The notes: generated by a model not told the origin, from the sequence alone. A stretch of 64,000 nucleotides of DNA from Solirubrobacteraceae bacterium (GCA_029263125.1 JAJCYD010000013.1:37924-101923); one strand, 5' to 3'. Counted from the first letter of the stretch, positions 36,201 to 45,120 are shown. A program made the numbers and translations.

Positions 36201-36713
36201 GAGGAGCTCCTGTGGCTCCACACCTTTGGCGAGAGGTTCGCCGCCGGAAGAGCGGACGCGTTGCCCGAGGGCCGCATCTTGCTCACACACGCCATAACTC
36301 GCCTACCAGAGGACAGGAGTGAGTTGCTCTACGACACAGAGAGCAGTGTCCTCAGTGTGGCCGACGGGCGCATCTCCGGCGTCGCGCCCGAGGTGTACGC
36401 CTTTTCGGTCAGCGGCTGGCCCGTTGTCCAGCGCTGGCTGGAGCACCGCACCCGCAAGGGACGCGGGAAGAAGAGCTCCGAGCTCGACGACATCAGGCCG
36501 CACAGCTGGCAAGAGGAATGGACAGCGGAGCTGCTCGAACTGCTTCGCGCCCTCGACGGCTCTCTACTACTCCAGCCCGCCCAGGACGATCTGCTAGCCC
36601 GTATCGCCGATGGTCCGCTCATCGACGCCTCCGATCTCCCATCTCCCAGTCCGGCCGAACGACAGGTGCCAATCACCATTCGCCGAACCCGCGGACAGGA
36701 GCGTCTCCACTGA
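33285..36713 (+). CDS. Type ISP/Eco57I-like N6-adenine DNA methyltransferase
   Basis: The 1142-residue protein has an N-terminal 300-residue region of unknown fold and a helical segment with IHFYERFLAAYDP and GAYYTPQPVVDGIV (near 364). The methyltransferase core shows motif I LDPATGTGTFL (near 423-433) and motif IV NPPY at 541-544. The C-terminal half resembles the type ISP specificity domain (VYAFSVSGWPVVQRWLEHR near 1030). It should methylate adenine at a defined site and mark self DNA. In classic ISP enzymes nuclease, helicase and methylase are one chain; here they are split over two genes. Confidence 0.87.
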   Translation: MTGFDPERLRKTRSLDDVIALLADELDWPVDNASLEDAAFFDYEPDDLGIPREQVPQLRSLRQLRPLTANQPWGIFFLELEGPRLPVTPLRRLLRGLVTRRRATRDGHRTWDRDDLLFFTSTSDVDGIELHLLAFFDRDDGVPEIRSLPWNPARSTPRQLERLAHELLPRLEWPDDPRQADAWRTAWRDAFRLRHGETLRSAADLADRMAGVAIDLRDAIARELRLEAGEGTFATLQEEVRRELDPDIDDAALADMCAQTLVSGALTARVIDPVGFGASPVLTAVPLANPFLNSFFQQVHDQVASIDLEAAGFDGLVADLRETNVEAVLDAFGSTAAGGDPVIHFYERFLAAYDPGIRADVGAYYTPQPVVDGIVRLVDDALRDRLGLADGAADMATWAEVTARLGFALPDGVTADAPFVSVLDPATGTGTFLVSWLRRAQASFTAGHSPARWDERLRRQVLPQLRAFELLLAPYAIAHLKLAMEVGAEAATEAASSILLTDTLEWPGTAPALEDFDPVAAEGQRAAEVKGPGRPSVIVGNPPYGRVRREDGGGWVANADGPRPALMQDWIDYASRTTNFAHVASLYDRYVYFWRWALWKAFEQPGEAPGIVAFITGATWLDGPGFVGVREAARALCSHVCIVDLGGDSRGTDPEENVFDIQTPVAIAVLTRAEPTDADTPARIWYRRLRGNRSDKLAAARTLRSPDRQPDEWSELLSAIGLPFKPAVGGAAWTAMPALRDLLPWQQPGCKLNRTWVVAPDTGTLEERWRAFLHAEDEGRRAELFPNRNTGRTITTQVGDLPTLASLATRSSHEPITRYQWRPFDREWTFRDPRLAKTESPALWQSASVRQLFLAAPMGELGPGPAVHPMIAPADLHVFCNRGGKDILPLYRDAEATQPNVSIGLLPAIGDFHRREEHGAADPSSEDLAAYIYALLSTPVYQQRFAAELADKVIRIPLTADPQVWTEAVQMGEELLWLHTFGERFAAGRADALPEGRILLTHAITRLPEDRSELLYDTESSVLSVADGRISGVAPEVYAFSVSGWPVVQRWLEHRTRKGRGKKSSELDDIRPHSWQEEWTAELLELLRALDGSLLLQPAQDDLLARIADGPLIDASDLPSPSPAERQVPITIRRTRGQERLH

Positions 36714-36788
36714 GCTGAGGATAAAGGACATTACGCTCGGGTGGGCGGGCTGCCGGACCGTCGCCGTGGGGTGCCGTAGCCTCGCCGT

Positions 36789-37261
36789 GTGGCGGAACTC
36801 TGGAACGCCGACAGCCTCTGGCGTATCGACATGGCCCGTCGGAGGGCCCGGGCTCTGCAGGAGCTGACGTGGTCGTTTCTGCCGCGCACGTTCGCGTCGA
36901 CCGGCGTGCCCAGCGACTGGCCGTTGTCGGGCTTTGCGATGCTCGCGCGCGCCTGTGGAACCTTGAGTTCAGTGATGGCGCTCATTCCGCAGCGTCGCGC
37001 CGGCGACGCCGCGGTGCTCGCCCGCACACTCGTCGAGGAGGTCGTCAGCTTCGCGTGGATCGCCATCGACCCAGCCTCAAACGCCGACGCATGGCTGCGC
37101 TGGGACCGTCGCCAGCGATTAAAGCTCGACAACGACATGCGCGACATGGGCGCGCCAGCGGTCCTCCTGTACTCGGGCTGCTCGTCGCAGAGGTCGCGCT
37201 CGATCTGCCCGGAGTGGCGGGCCCGGCAGATGCGATCTTCGCCCGGTTTCACGAGCCGTAG
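36789..37261 (+). pseudogene. Hypothetical helical protein, frameshifted near its end
   Basis: A GTG at 36789 opens a convincing protein (ELWNADSLWRIDMARRRA, PLSGFAMLARACGTLSSVM, AVLARTLVEEVVSFAWIAI) that resembles DUF5677-like helical proteins. After GAPAVL near 37160 the protein-like sequence continues in another frame (LGLLVAEVALDLPGVAGPAD) to a TAG at 37259-37261. The uninterrupted frame would instead end at 37295 with unrelated residues. It follows the methyltransferase by 75 bp and could have been a third member of the defence operon. Confidence 0.5.
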
Positions 37262-37336
37262 TCGCCACCGCACCGAGGCAACCCGTTCCGTCTGACCTGC
37301 GCCCTAAGGTCGCCCCGACCGGTTGATAAACGACGT

Positions 37337-38431
37337 ACGGGCTATCCATCTAACCGGAGCTGAGCGGGTGAGCGTTCCGCCAGGGCCGGTTGGCCGGCGG
37401 CCGGTCGAGGGTCGCGGGTTGCCCGCGCGTGCCGGGCGGCGTCCGGTGAGCCGTGTCGCGCCTGGGGTTGAGGATGAGTTCCCTGTAGCGGACCGGGTCG
37501 TGGCCGGCGGCGAGCTCGAGCACGCGGTAGAAGACCATGCCGCGGCTGCGTGAGTGGCGGCGATTGAAGCGGAACACGAACTCGTCGAGGTACAGACTGA
37601 GGTGCGACTCGTTGACGGCGCCCTGGTGTGTGCCGAGCAGCCAGCGTTGCACGAGCGACGCGATGCGATGAACGCCGGGCAGCAACTCGGATGCCTTCGT
37701 GGCGGGCTGCACGACGCGCTCGTGGGTGTAGAGATCCTTGGTCGCTGGGCGGTAGGGCGCCCAGCCGTCGGTGATGACCGTTGCGCCCTGTTGGACGTGG
37801 TCGGTGAGAAACGCGCGCAGCGTGTCGCCCGACGCGTCGAGCAGCCAAGCCATGCGGCAGCGCCCGAATCCTCGTGGTTCAACGCGCTCGACAGCGATCC
37901 CGACGAGCGCCTTCTTGCCCTTCGCGCGACCGCCCGACAGTCCGGGCTCGATCCCTCCGATGTACGTCTCGTCGACCTCGACGCGTCCCTGCAGCAGCTC
38001 GCGACCAGGGCGCACGAGCACCGAGCGCAAGCGGTGCAACATCGCCCACGCGGTCTGATAGGAGCCGATCCCGAGCGCCTTCTGCAGCGCGAGCGCCGAG
38101 ATGCCGTCCTTCTGCGTCGCGAACAGCCAGCACGCCGTGAACCAGACCGTCAACGGTGTCCGCGTGCGATCGAAGATCGTGCCGGCCGTTGGCGACGTCC
38201 GCAGCCCGCACCCCGCGCACATCAACCGCCGGTCGCCGAGGCGCCAGCCGCCATGATGCCCACAGGTCACGCACACGAAGCCGTCGGGCCAGCGCAGCCA
38301 CTCGAGGTAGTCCAGGCAGTCGGCGTCGGTGCCAAACCACGCCTGGAAGTCGCCGAGCGTTCGCGGATAGTGGATTCCCGCAGCCGGATTGGGCATTCGG
38401 GCAGACTACTCCGCTTACATGGATAGCCCGT
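37337..38431 (-). mobile_element. Complete IS1595-family (ISXO2-like) insertion sequence
   Basis: The left end starts ACGGGCTATCCATCTAACCG and the right end, read on the other strand, ACGGGCTATCCATGTAAGCG. These are 23-bp terminal inverted repeats (37337-37359 and 38409-38431) with two mismatches. Both sides carry the 8-bp direct repeat AACGACGT (37329-37336 and 38432-38439), the target duplication length of this family. The element is therefore 1095 bp, intact and probably recent. It lies 50 bp upstream of the integrase ATG. Confidence 0.92.
37350..38396 (-). CDS. IS1595-family transposase
   Basis: The 348-residue protein has an N-terminal zinc ribbon (CVTCGHHGGWRL and MCAGCG) and the ISXO2 DDE domain with VDETYIGG, ATVITDGWAPYR and FRFNRRHS. 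The domain order and length are typical. Terminal repeats and target duplications flank it, so it is likely functional. Confidence 0.93.
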   Translation of the reverse strand: MPNPAAGIHYPRTLGDFQAWFGTDADCLDYLEWLRWPDGFVCVTCGHHGGWRLGDRRLMCAGCGLRTSPTAGTIFDRTRTPLTVWFTACWLFATQKDGISALALQKALGIGSYQTAWAMLHRLRSVLVRPGRELLQGRVEVDETYIGGIEPGLSGGRAKGKKALVGIAVERVEPRGFGRCRMAWLLDASGDTLRAFLTDHVQQGATVITDGWAPYRPATKDLYTHERVVQPATKASELLPGVHRIASLVQRWLLGTHQGAVNESHLSLYLDEFVFRFNRRHSRSRGMVFYRVLELAAGHDPVRYRELILNPRRDTAHRTPPGTRGQPATLDRPPANRPWRNAHPLSSG

Positions 38432-38480
38432 AACGACGTTATCTACAACATCCGGACCTCCTGGGACGATCCCGCAGACC

Positions 38481-39572
38481 ATGGGAGAAAAGTCCTCGAC
38501 GAGCACCGCGCTGCAGCGGCACGCCGTTGGCGAGCAGCTCGGTGGCGAAGCTGTGGCGCAGGCTGTGCGGGCTGATGCGCGCGGCGCCGGCGATGTCGGC
38601 GCGCTTGGCGAGCCGGCGGATGAGCGCGTAGCTCGTCGAGTAGCTGAGGCGGTCCGTGCCGTCGGCGTTGAGGAAGATCGGCCCGCTGGTCCGCTCACTG
38701 ACATACAGCGCGAGCGCGTGCAGCACGATCGGTGCGAGCGGCTCGGTCGAGGCCTTGCCGCCCTTGCGCGTGATCCGCAGCACGCGGTGTCCGCGCTGAT
38801 GGGAGAAGTCCGCGACGTCGCAGCCGAGGACTTCGGCGATCCGCAGCCCGTTGTAGACGAGCAGGCTGACGAGCGCCGCTGACCGTGGCCCATGCGCCTC
38901 AGCGGCCGTGAGCAGGCGGTCGAGCTCCTCGGCAGTCAGCCCGACGGTCGACGAGTCGTCGTACACCTTCGGTCGCCTGACGTTCGCGACGGGCGAGTGC
39001 TCGAGCAGCTCGGCGTCCTTGATGCCGTAGTCATAGAACTGGCTCAGGCACGACAGGCGCCTGGCGATCGACGCCGACGATGCCGGCCGGCCCGTCGCCG
39101 GCTGCGGCTGCTCGGAGAGGTGGCGCACCCAGACGTCGACGTGATGGCGGCGCGCGGTGAGCGGATGCACGCCCGCAGCAGCGCACCACGCCCACCAGGC
39201 CTTCAGGTCTGAGAAGTACGCGCGCGAAGAGTGCGGCGGATAGCCGACCAAGAACGCGCTGACGAGGCGCCAGTACGGGTCGGCGCCGGCACCGACGTCG
39301 GGCAGCCGCTGCAGTGGGCCGGCCGGCAGCGCGGGTGCCGATGGTGCGGCGATCGCCGCGGCCGCGATCGGCTGCAGGACGTCCAGGACGCGATGGGGCA
39401 CGCCGACCCCCGCACCACTCGCGCCTACGATCGGTCCCGCCACAACCTGGATCGCCACCCCACTTATGCGATGGCTGCGCAGCTTCACCGCACCCCCCGA
39501 GAGCCCGGGTCAAGAGGCCGAGCAGCCAGCAGGCTGACCCAACCGCGATGCGCAGCCACGCCTTCCGCCTGA
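38481..39572 (+). pseudogene. Tyrosine integrase gene with its central 855 bp inverted in place
   Basis: The plus strand starts MGEKSSTSTALQ (38481-38516) and ends, in the same frame, with LQDVQDAMGHADPRTTRAYD and RSRHNLDRHPTYAMAAQL (39372-39572), a normal integrase tail with the catalytic Tyr. The middle (38517-39371) encodes the rest of the integrase only on the minus strand. It covers the SAM-like N-domain, the catalytic Arg in NGLRIAEVLG and SPHSLRHSFATEL. Flipping these 855 bp (285 codons) restores one 363-residue protein. CTGCAG lies at both junctions. In the present orientation no complete integrase can be made. A minus-strand frame (38439-39488) encodes the core without the Tyr. Confidence 0.85.
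38517..39371 (-). other. Inverted segment inside the integrase gene
   Basis: The segment is bounded by CTGCAG at 38511-38516 and 39372-39377. One base beyond also matches in inverted orientation (CTGCAGC), giving 7 bp. Its length is a multiple of three and both junctions restore the reading frame exactly (VPLQ to DVQDAMG, and ALQ to PIAAAA). It could be a real intragenic inversion or an assembly or cloning artefact, because CTGCAG is a PstI site. Confidence 0.8.
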
Positions 39573-39659
39573 GGCCAGGCCTCCGGTCTGTCAGGGACGT
39601 GGCCTACGGTGAGGGGACAACTTCGTCGTTCCAATCACGTCGTTCGGAGCCGTGCTCGC

Positions 39660-41588
39660 ATGAAACTCGTCAAGGTCCGTGTCCAGAACTACAAGAGCAT
39701 CCTCGACTCGGGCTGGGTGGAGATGGACGACGTGACATGCCTCGTTGGCAAGAACGAGTCTGGGAAGACAGCGTTTCTGCAGGCCTTGGAGAAGCTCAAC
39801 CCGGTGGAGCCCGACCACGCCGACTTCAACTTCGTCTACGACTACCCCACGTCCAAGTACACGGCATACAAGCGGGTGCATAAGGACGATCCGGCCACGG
39901 TTGTCGAGGCAGAGCTCGAGATCACGCCCGCTGCGCTCGAGCGCGTTGCAAAGTCCTTCGGGCCCGACGCGGTGACGAGCAAGACGTTCACGATGACCAA
40001 GACTTACGCGAACGCCATCACATGGGGCTTGCATGTTGACGAGGCGGCGGCCGCGAAGCACCTCGCCGCTCGGCTCGCCGGTGGCTCAGAACCACTCGTC
40101 GCGGCGGCGGCCGCGGCGACCGACGGCCCGAGCTTGGTGGCGGCAATTGAGGCGCACGGTGCCGAGAACGCCAGCGCAGCGACGCTGCTGGCGACCATCA
40201 ACAGGTGGCCGTCAAAGTCGATCTGGCAGGGCGTCGTGCGGCTGCTCAAGTCGACTCTTCCGCGCTTCTTCTACTTCGACGACTACAGCGTCATGCGGGG
40301 CATGGTCTCGCTCGACGACCTCATCCGTCGAATCGACGCCGAGGGCATCATCGACGACAGCGAGAAGCCGTTTCTCGCTCTCTTGGATCTCATCGGAACG
40401 ACCCCCACGGATCTCCGCGACGAAACGAACATCGAGAGCCTAACGCGGGAGCTCGAAGGCGCATCCGTCTCGATTACGGATGAGATGTTCGAGTTCTGGA
40501 CCCAGAACGACTCGTTGCAGGTCCAGTTCGTCCGCCAGGAAGCCGACCCGGCGGCGCCGGCGCCTCTGAATACCGGCAAGGTCCTCGCAGTCCGCATCTA
40601 CAACCCCAACCATCGCGCGAGCGTGCCATTCGATCAGCGCTCCAAGGGGTTCGTTTGGTTCTTCTCATTCCTCGTCTTCTTCCAGCAGATCAAGGCCGAG
40701 CAGGGCAACACGATCCTTCTGCTTGATGAGCCCGCGCTCTCCCTCCACGCCCTCGCCCAGAGCGACTTCCTCCGCTTCATCGACGAGCGGCTCGCACCAG
40801 ACCATCAGGTGATCTACTCGACGCACTCGCCGTTCATGGTCAACCCCAGCGGACTACACCGCGTGCGAACGGTGACCGATGAGGGTAAGGACATCGGCAC
40901 CAAAGTCTCCGACGAAGTGTTCCGGACCGACAAGGACACGGTGTTCCCGCTCCAGGCAGCCCTCGGTTACGAGCTCGCGCAGACGCTGTTCATCGGGCCC
41001 GACAACCTGCTCGTCGAAGGCTCCTCGGACCTGGTCTACCTCGACGTCCTGAACACCAAGGTCGCCGAGGCGGGCGGCGAGGCGCTCAGCGACCGTTGGG
41101 TCATCGTTCCCGTCGGCGGTGCGGACAAGCTTTTTACGTTCGTGACTCTGCTCGGCGGCAACCAGCTCAACGCTGTCGCACTCATGGACGTGTCACGTGG
41201 CGAGCGGCAGCGCGTCGACAACCTCCTGCGCAACGGCTTCCTCGCTGCAAACGGCTTGGTGCAGATCAACGAGTTCGTCGATGCCGCCGATGCAGACATC
41301 GAGGACATCTTCGCGCCGGCGCTCTACCTCAAGATCGTCAACGGCGCCTACCACGCGCACCTCACCAAGAAGCTGACGCTCGCGGCGCTCGGGAAGGGAA
41401 ACCCCCGAATCGTCAAGCGCATCGAGGACTACTTCGCGGCGAACGCCATCAACGGCGGCAGCTTCAAGCACCAGCCACCGGCTACCTATCTGCTTCGGCA
41501 GCAGGCCACGCTGCTCGACGCGATCGACGACGCGACACTCGCCCGTGCCGAAGCCATGTTCAAGCGGGTCAACGCGTTGCTCAACTGA
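39660..41588 (+). CDS. OLD-family ATPase with TOPRIM nuclease domain
   Basis: The ATG at 39660 gives 642 residues. The N-terminal AAA ATPase has Walker A GKNESGKT (30-37), a long insert, Walker B TILLLDEPALSLH near 352-364 and the H-loop STHSPFMV. A TOPRIM-like domain follows with LLVEGSSDLVYL (near 450) and ALMDVSRGERQR (near 508). OLD proteins such as P2 Old are DNA nucleases that protect against phage, often alone (class 1) or with a UvrD helicase (class 2, Gabija). No GajB-like helicase adjoins it, so class 1 is likelier. It shares the island with the restriction-like operon. Confidence 0.85.
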   Translation: MKLVKVRVQNYKSILDSGWVEMDDVTCLVGKNESGKTAFLQALEKLNPVEPDHADFNFVYDYPTSKYTAYKRVHKDDPATVVEAELEITPAALERVAKSFGPDAVTSKTFTMTKTYANAITWGLHVDEAAAAKHLAARLAGGSEPLVAAAAAATDGPSLVAAIEAHGAENASAATLLATINRWPSKSIWQGVVRLLKSTLPRFFYFDDYSVMRGMVSLDDLIRRIDAEGIIDDSEKPFLALLDLIGTTPTDLRDETNIESLTRELEGASVSITDEMFEFWTQNDSLQVQFVRQEADPAAPAPLNTGKVLAVRIYNPNHRASVPFDQRSKGFVWFFSFLVFFQQIKAEQGNTILLLDEPALSLHALAQSDFLRFIDERLAPDHQVIYSTHSPFMVNPSGLHRVRTVTDEGKDIGTKVSDEVFRTDKDTVFPLQAALGYELAQTLFIGPDNLLVEGSSDLVYLDVLNTKVAEAGGEALSDRWVIVPVGGADKLFTFVTLLGGNQLNAVALMDVSRGERQRVDNLLRNGFLAANGLVQINEFVDAADADIEDIFAPALYLKIVNGAYHAHLTKKLTLAALGKGNPRIVKRIEDYFAANAINGGSFKHQPPATYLLRQQATLLDAIDDATLARAEAMFKRVNALLN

Positions 41589-41748
41589 GAGAGCATCGCT
41601 GCGACGAACTCCTTGCCTTGGGAGAACTGCCTTTCCCCCAGGTCAGTTGCGCCTCCAGCGCGACCGGTGGCCAGCACCGGCGGAGCGCGGCGCGGGAAAC
41701 GGACGGACGTAAACCACGGCGTTCGGAGCCCGAACCTTGCTCCTGCTG

Positions 41749-42084
41749 TTACTCAGACGACCCCAGCCGTGTCACGAGACCCGCGAGTCGCGCGGATGCG
41801 TTGGAGTTGGGGTTGGCGTGCATCGCTTTGGCCCCTGCGCGCGCCTGTTCGGCGACGGTCGCGCCGAGCGGCTCGCCGGCCTTGGCCTCGACGCAGACTA
41901 CGATCGGTTCGCCGTCGGCGGTGACGGCACGAACCACAAGGTCGTGATTGCGGACGTTGCCTCCATAGGCATCAAAGCTCGTCCTCGCCTCGACCGTCGC
42001 GCTGCGGACAACGACATCGCCGAGTCGCGGGTCTGTGGCCAGTGGGGAGAAAACCACCATCGCGCGCACAACCTCGGATGACAA
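41749..42084 (-). pseudogene. PD-(D/E)xK nuclease-like protein, C-terminus lost
   Basis: The 111-residue frame contains SFDAYGGNVRNHDLVVRAV and VVCVEAKAGEPLG. The spaced Asp and E-x-K match the PD-(D/E)xK nuclease core (DUF6946-like). It ends at RLAGLVTRLGSSE, where relatives run on for a further helix-rich region. The IS21 remnant begins about 100 bp upstream of its start. It may be a broken member of the defence island. The family name is tentative. Confidence 0.5.
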
Positions 42085-42255
42085 GAATTCCCCACCCCGG
42101 TAGCGCGTAAAGACGCGCGCGGGGATCGACGCAGGCGAGCCCCGAAGGGGCGAGCCGGAGTCGTTCCCCGCGCGCGTGCGCGGTTCTGTCGGGGGTCCCC
42201 CTCACGGTCCTGGTTCCTGACGCCATGACCGATCTTGAGAAGGGACCCCCGGGGG

Positions 42256-43317
42256 ATGCTCACAGAGGAGGACGACGTGGAGATCAACGCGCTTGCTGCG
42301 CGAGGCTGGTCTGTGTCTGCGATCAGCCGGCATACCGGCCGTGACCGCAAGACGGTCAGCAAGTACCTGGCCGCGCCGAAGGTGCCGCGTGTGCCGGCGC
42401 CGAGTTGCCTTGAGCCCTACCGCGCGTACATCGCTGCGCGCTTTGAGGACGACCCGCATCTGGAGGCGACGGTTCTGCACCGCGAGCTCGTCGACGCCGG
42501 GTTCGGGCGCGCGTACACGACGCTGGTCGGCGAGCTGCGTCGCCTGCAGCTGCGCCCGGTGTGTCTGACATGCGCGCACCGCCGCGGCGACGCGGTCACG
42601 ACCGAGATCGACCATCCGGCGGGCGAGGAGATCCAGTGGGACTGGCTGGAGCTCGACGCGGAGGATGTGCCGTGGGGCGAGCCCGCGTACGTGCTGGTTG
42701 GCGCGCTGTCGCACTCGGGTCGTTTCAGGGGCGTGTTCTGCGAGCAGATGACGTTCGGGCACCTCGCCGCCGCGATGCATCAGGTGCTCGTCGCGCTGGG
42801 CGGCACCACGCGGGTGTGGCGCACCGACCGCATGGCCACGATCGTGACGCCGCAGACTGGGCGGATCACCCCGGACGCTGCGGCGCTGGCCAAGCACTAC
42901 GGCACGCAGATCGCCGTCTGCCCGGCGCGGCGCGCGCAGCGCAAGGGCGTCGTCGAGAAGGCGATCCAGTCCCTGACCCGCAGTTGGTGGCGGACCGCGG
43001 CGGTCGCGACACTGGGCGAGGCGCAGCGCGGCCTGGACGCCTGGAGCGCCAGGGTCGCCGATCAGCGCACGCGGCCCGCAGGGACCGTCGCAGAGATCGC
43101 CGCGGTCGAGGTGCTGCGCGCACTGCCTGTCACGGCCTACCCGGCGCAGATCGTCGTTGAGCGCAAGGTCTCGCGCGCGGCGCTGACCGCGTTTGAGGGC
43201 AACTACTACAGCGTGTCGCCCGCGCACGCCGGCAAGACCGTGACGGTGACCTGGCGGATCTCCGAGGCGGTCCTGCGGATCGTCAGCATGCATGGCGAGA
43301 TCGTCGCTGTTGCATAA
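42256..43317 (+). pseudogene. istA: IS21-family transposase IstA, C-terminus lost, no istB
   Basis: The protein has the IstA helix-turn-helix (GWSVSAISRHTGRDRKTVSK) and an rve domain with Asp in EIQWDWLEL, Asp in VWRTDRMATIV and Glu in RKGVVEKAIQ. It ends at about 353 residues (RIVSMHGEIVAVA), shorter than usual IstA, and the partner ATPase gene istB is absent. An IS1182 element follows directly and probably cut it. A possible left end is near 42187. Confidence 0.75.
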
Positions 43318-43358
43318 GTCGGCGTGGTGTCGTCCGAGGGGTTTAAGACGATGCTGGG

Positions 43359-44760
43359 ATGACGCAGAGCTTCTTGGGGTGTGATCGCGGGCAGGCGTTC
43401 TTGTTGCCGCCGAGCGTCGATGAGTGGCTGCCGGCCGATCACTTCGCGCGGTTTGTGATCTCGGCGGTCGAGGCGATGGATCTGACGGCGTTCTATGCCG
43501 GCTACCGCGCCGACGGCTTTGGCCGGCCGGCGCACGATCCGTCGATGATGGTCGCGCTGTTGGTGTACGCCTACGCGCGCGGGAAGCGGTCCTCGCGTGT
43601 GATCGAGCACGGCTGCCTTGAGGACATCGCGTTCAGGGTGATCGCTGCCAACCGGGTGCCGGATCACTGCACGATCGCGCGGTTTCGTCAGGGTCACGAG
43701 ACCGCGCTGGCCGAGCTGTTCGGCGAGGTGCTGACGTTGTGCTCCGACGCCGGCCTGGCGGGCGTCGAGGTTCTCGCCGTCGACGGCACGAAGGTTCACG
43801 CCAACGCGTCTGAGCGTGCGACGCGTGACTACCAGCAGCTCGCCGAGGAGATCCTGCATGAAGCCGACGCGGTCGATGCGGCCGAGGATGAGCAGTTCGG
43901 TGAGCGTCGCGGCGATGAGCTGCCGCCCGAGCTTTCGACCGCTAATGGTCGGCGCAAGTGGCTGGATGCCGCCAAGCGTCGCCTCGATGCGCAGCGCGAG
44001 CAGGAGGCACGCCCGATTCCCGCGCCACGCCGCGCGCGCGTCAAGGAAGCCAAGCGCCGCCTGGAAGAGGAGCTGTGGACCGAGCAGCGCGCCAACGACG
44101 CCTACGAGGCCTACCGGGCGCGCGGGGTGATGCGCGACGGCCGGCGCTTCGGTTCGCCGGCCAAGCCCTACACGCCGCCTCAGCAGCCGGTCGGGAAGAT
44201 CAACGTGACCGATCCCGATTCGCGCAACGTCAAGACGCCGCGCGGCTACGTGCAGGGATACAACGCCCAGGCGGTCTGCAACGAGCACCAGATCGTGGGC
44301 GCCGCCGAGGTGTCGGTCAGCTCGGCGGACTTCGGCCAGATGGGGCCAATGATCACCAACGCCGAGAGCGAGCTCGCCAGGGCTGGGGTCACGGCCCCGC
44401 TCGGCGTGGTACTCGCGGATGCCGGCTACTGGCACGGCGAGCAGATCGACGAGCTGATGGGCCGCGGCATCCAGGTTCTCGTCCCGCCCGACGCCAGCAA
44501 ACGCAAGGGCGCCCGGCCGGGCTGGAACGGCGGGCGCTACGCGTTCATGCGCCGCGTCCTGCAGACCGACACCGGCGGCGACCTGTACCGCAAACGCCAG
44601 CAGAATCGAACCCATCTTTGCCGACACCAAGTTCAACCGCCGCATCGACCGCTTCCAGCGCCGCGGCCGCTCAGCCGTGCGCTCCGAATGGCGACTGATC
44701 ACCGCCAGCGGCAACCTCATGAAGCTGCACCGCCACCAGCTCAGACTCGCCAGCACCTGA
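43359..44760 (+). pseudogene. IS1182-family transposase with a frameshift
   Basis: The first 410 residues are a good IS1182 transposase: MTQSFLGCDRGQAFLLPPSV, EVLAVDGTKVHANAS and VLADAGYWHGEQ. After YRKRQQ near 44604 the sequence changes frame. The expected ending (IEPIFADTKFNRRIDRFQRR to HRHQLRLAST) is present in another frame, stopping at 44760. Relative to the usual QQTIEP junction two bases seem lost. The uninterrupted frame to 45146 gives an artificial tail. The element is probably inactive unless frameshifting occurs. Confidence 0.82.
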
Positions 44761-45120
44761 ACCGAGAGCTGAGGCGCACACGCCCCGGCAGCGCCCGCAC
44801 CGCGCGACCACGACCCCAACGAGCCTTGCCGGCCACCGCCGCCGCATCGGCCCGGCCCCGTTTCCACGCCGCACTCCGACGCGCCCACGCCTCTTTCGCA
44901 ACAGCCTCCATGCGTCTGAGCAGCGCGAGCCGCGCCGGCAGAGTTTCGCAACCGCGTGGAAGCGATACCTGCGGAATGCGCGTCGGTCACGCAACGGCGG
45001 CCTACGAGACTGCCGCTTTTGCCCGGGCGCCAGCCGGCCCGCTGCACCGCCCAGCTCCGTTAACGACGAAAATCTCGAATGGCATCGTGCCCTCGCCAAC
45101 CCTTTGCGGGCGGAGTGCCA
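44761..45120. other. IS1182 right flank, nothing recognised
   Basis: This stretch follows the transposase stop. Open frames are Ala/Arg-rich and do not match known families. The right end of the IS1182 element must lie here, but I could not define a terminal repeat. Confidence 0.4.

Noticed and set aside
30181..36713. DISARM system
   Set aside because: Only a helicase and a methyltransferase are present; there are no drmA, drmB or drmC genes, and the PLD domain is part of the helicase.
38439..39488. Minus-strand 349-residue integrase as an independent intact gene
   Set aside because: Its first 39 residues are antisense to the real integrase tail and its last 25 are antisense to the real start; it lacks the catalytic Tyr region, which is on the plus strand.
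39660..41588. Gabija system (GajA with GajB)
   Set aside because: The OLD-type protein has no UvrD-like helicase beside it; the UvrD helicase at 51979 is 10 kb away in a recombination module.
43206..45047. Minus-strand frame of 613 residues
   Set aside because: It is the shadow of the IS1182 transposase and shows only low-complexity Arg/Leu/Gly sequence.
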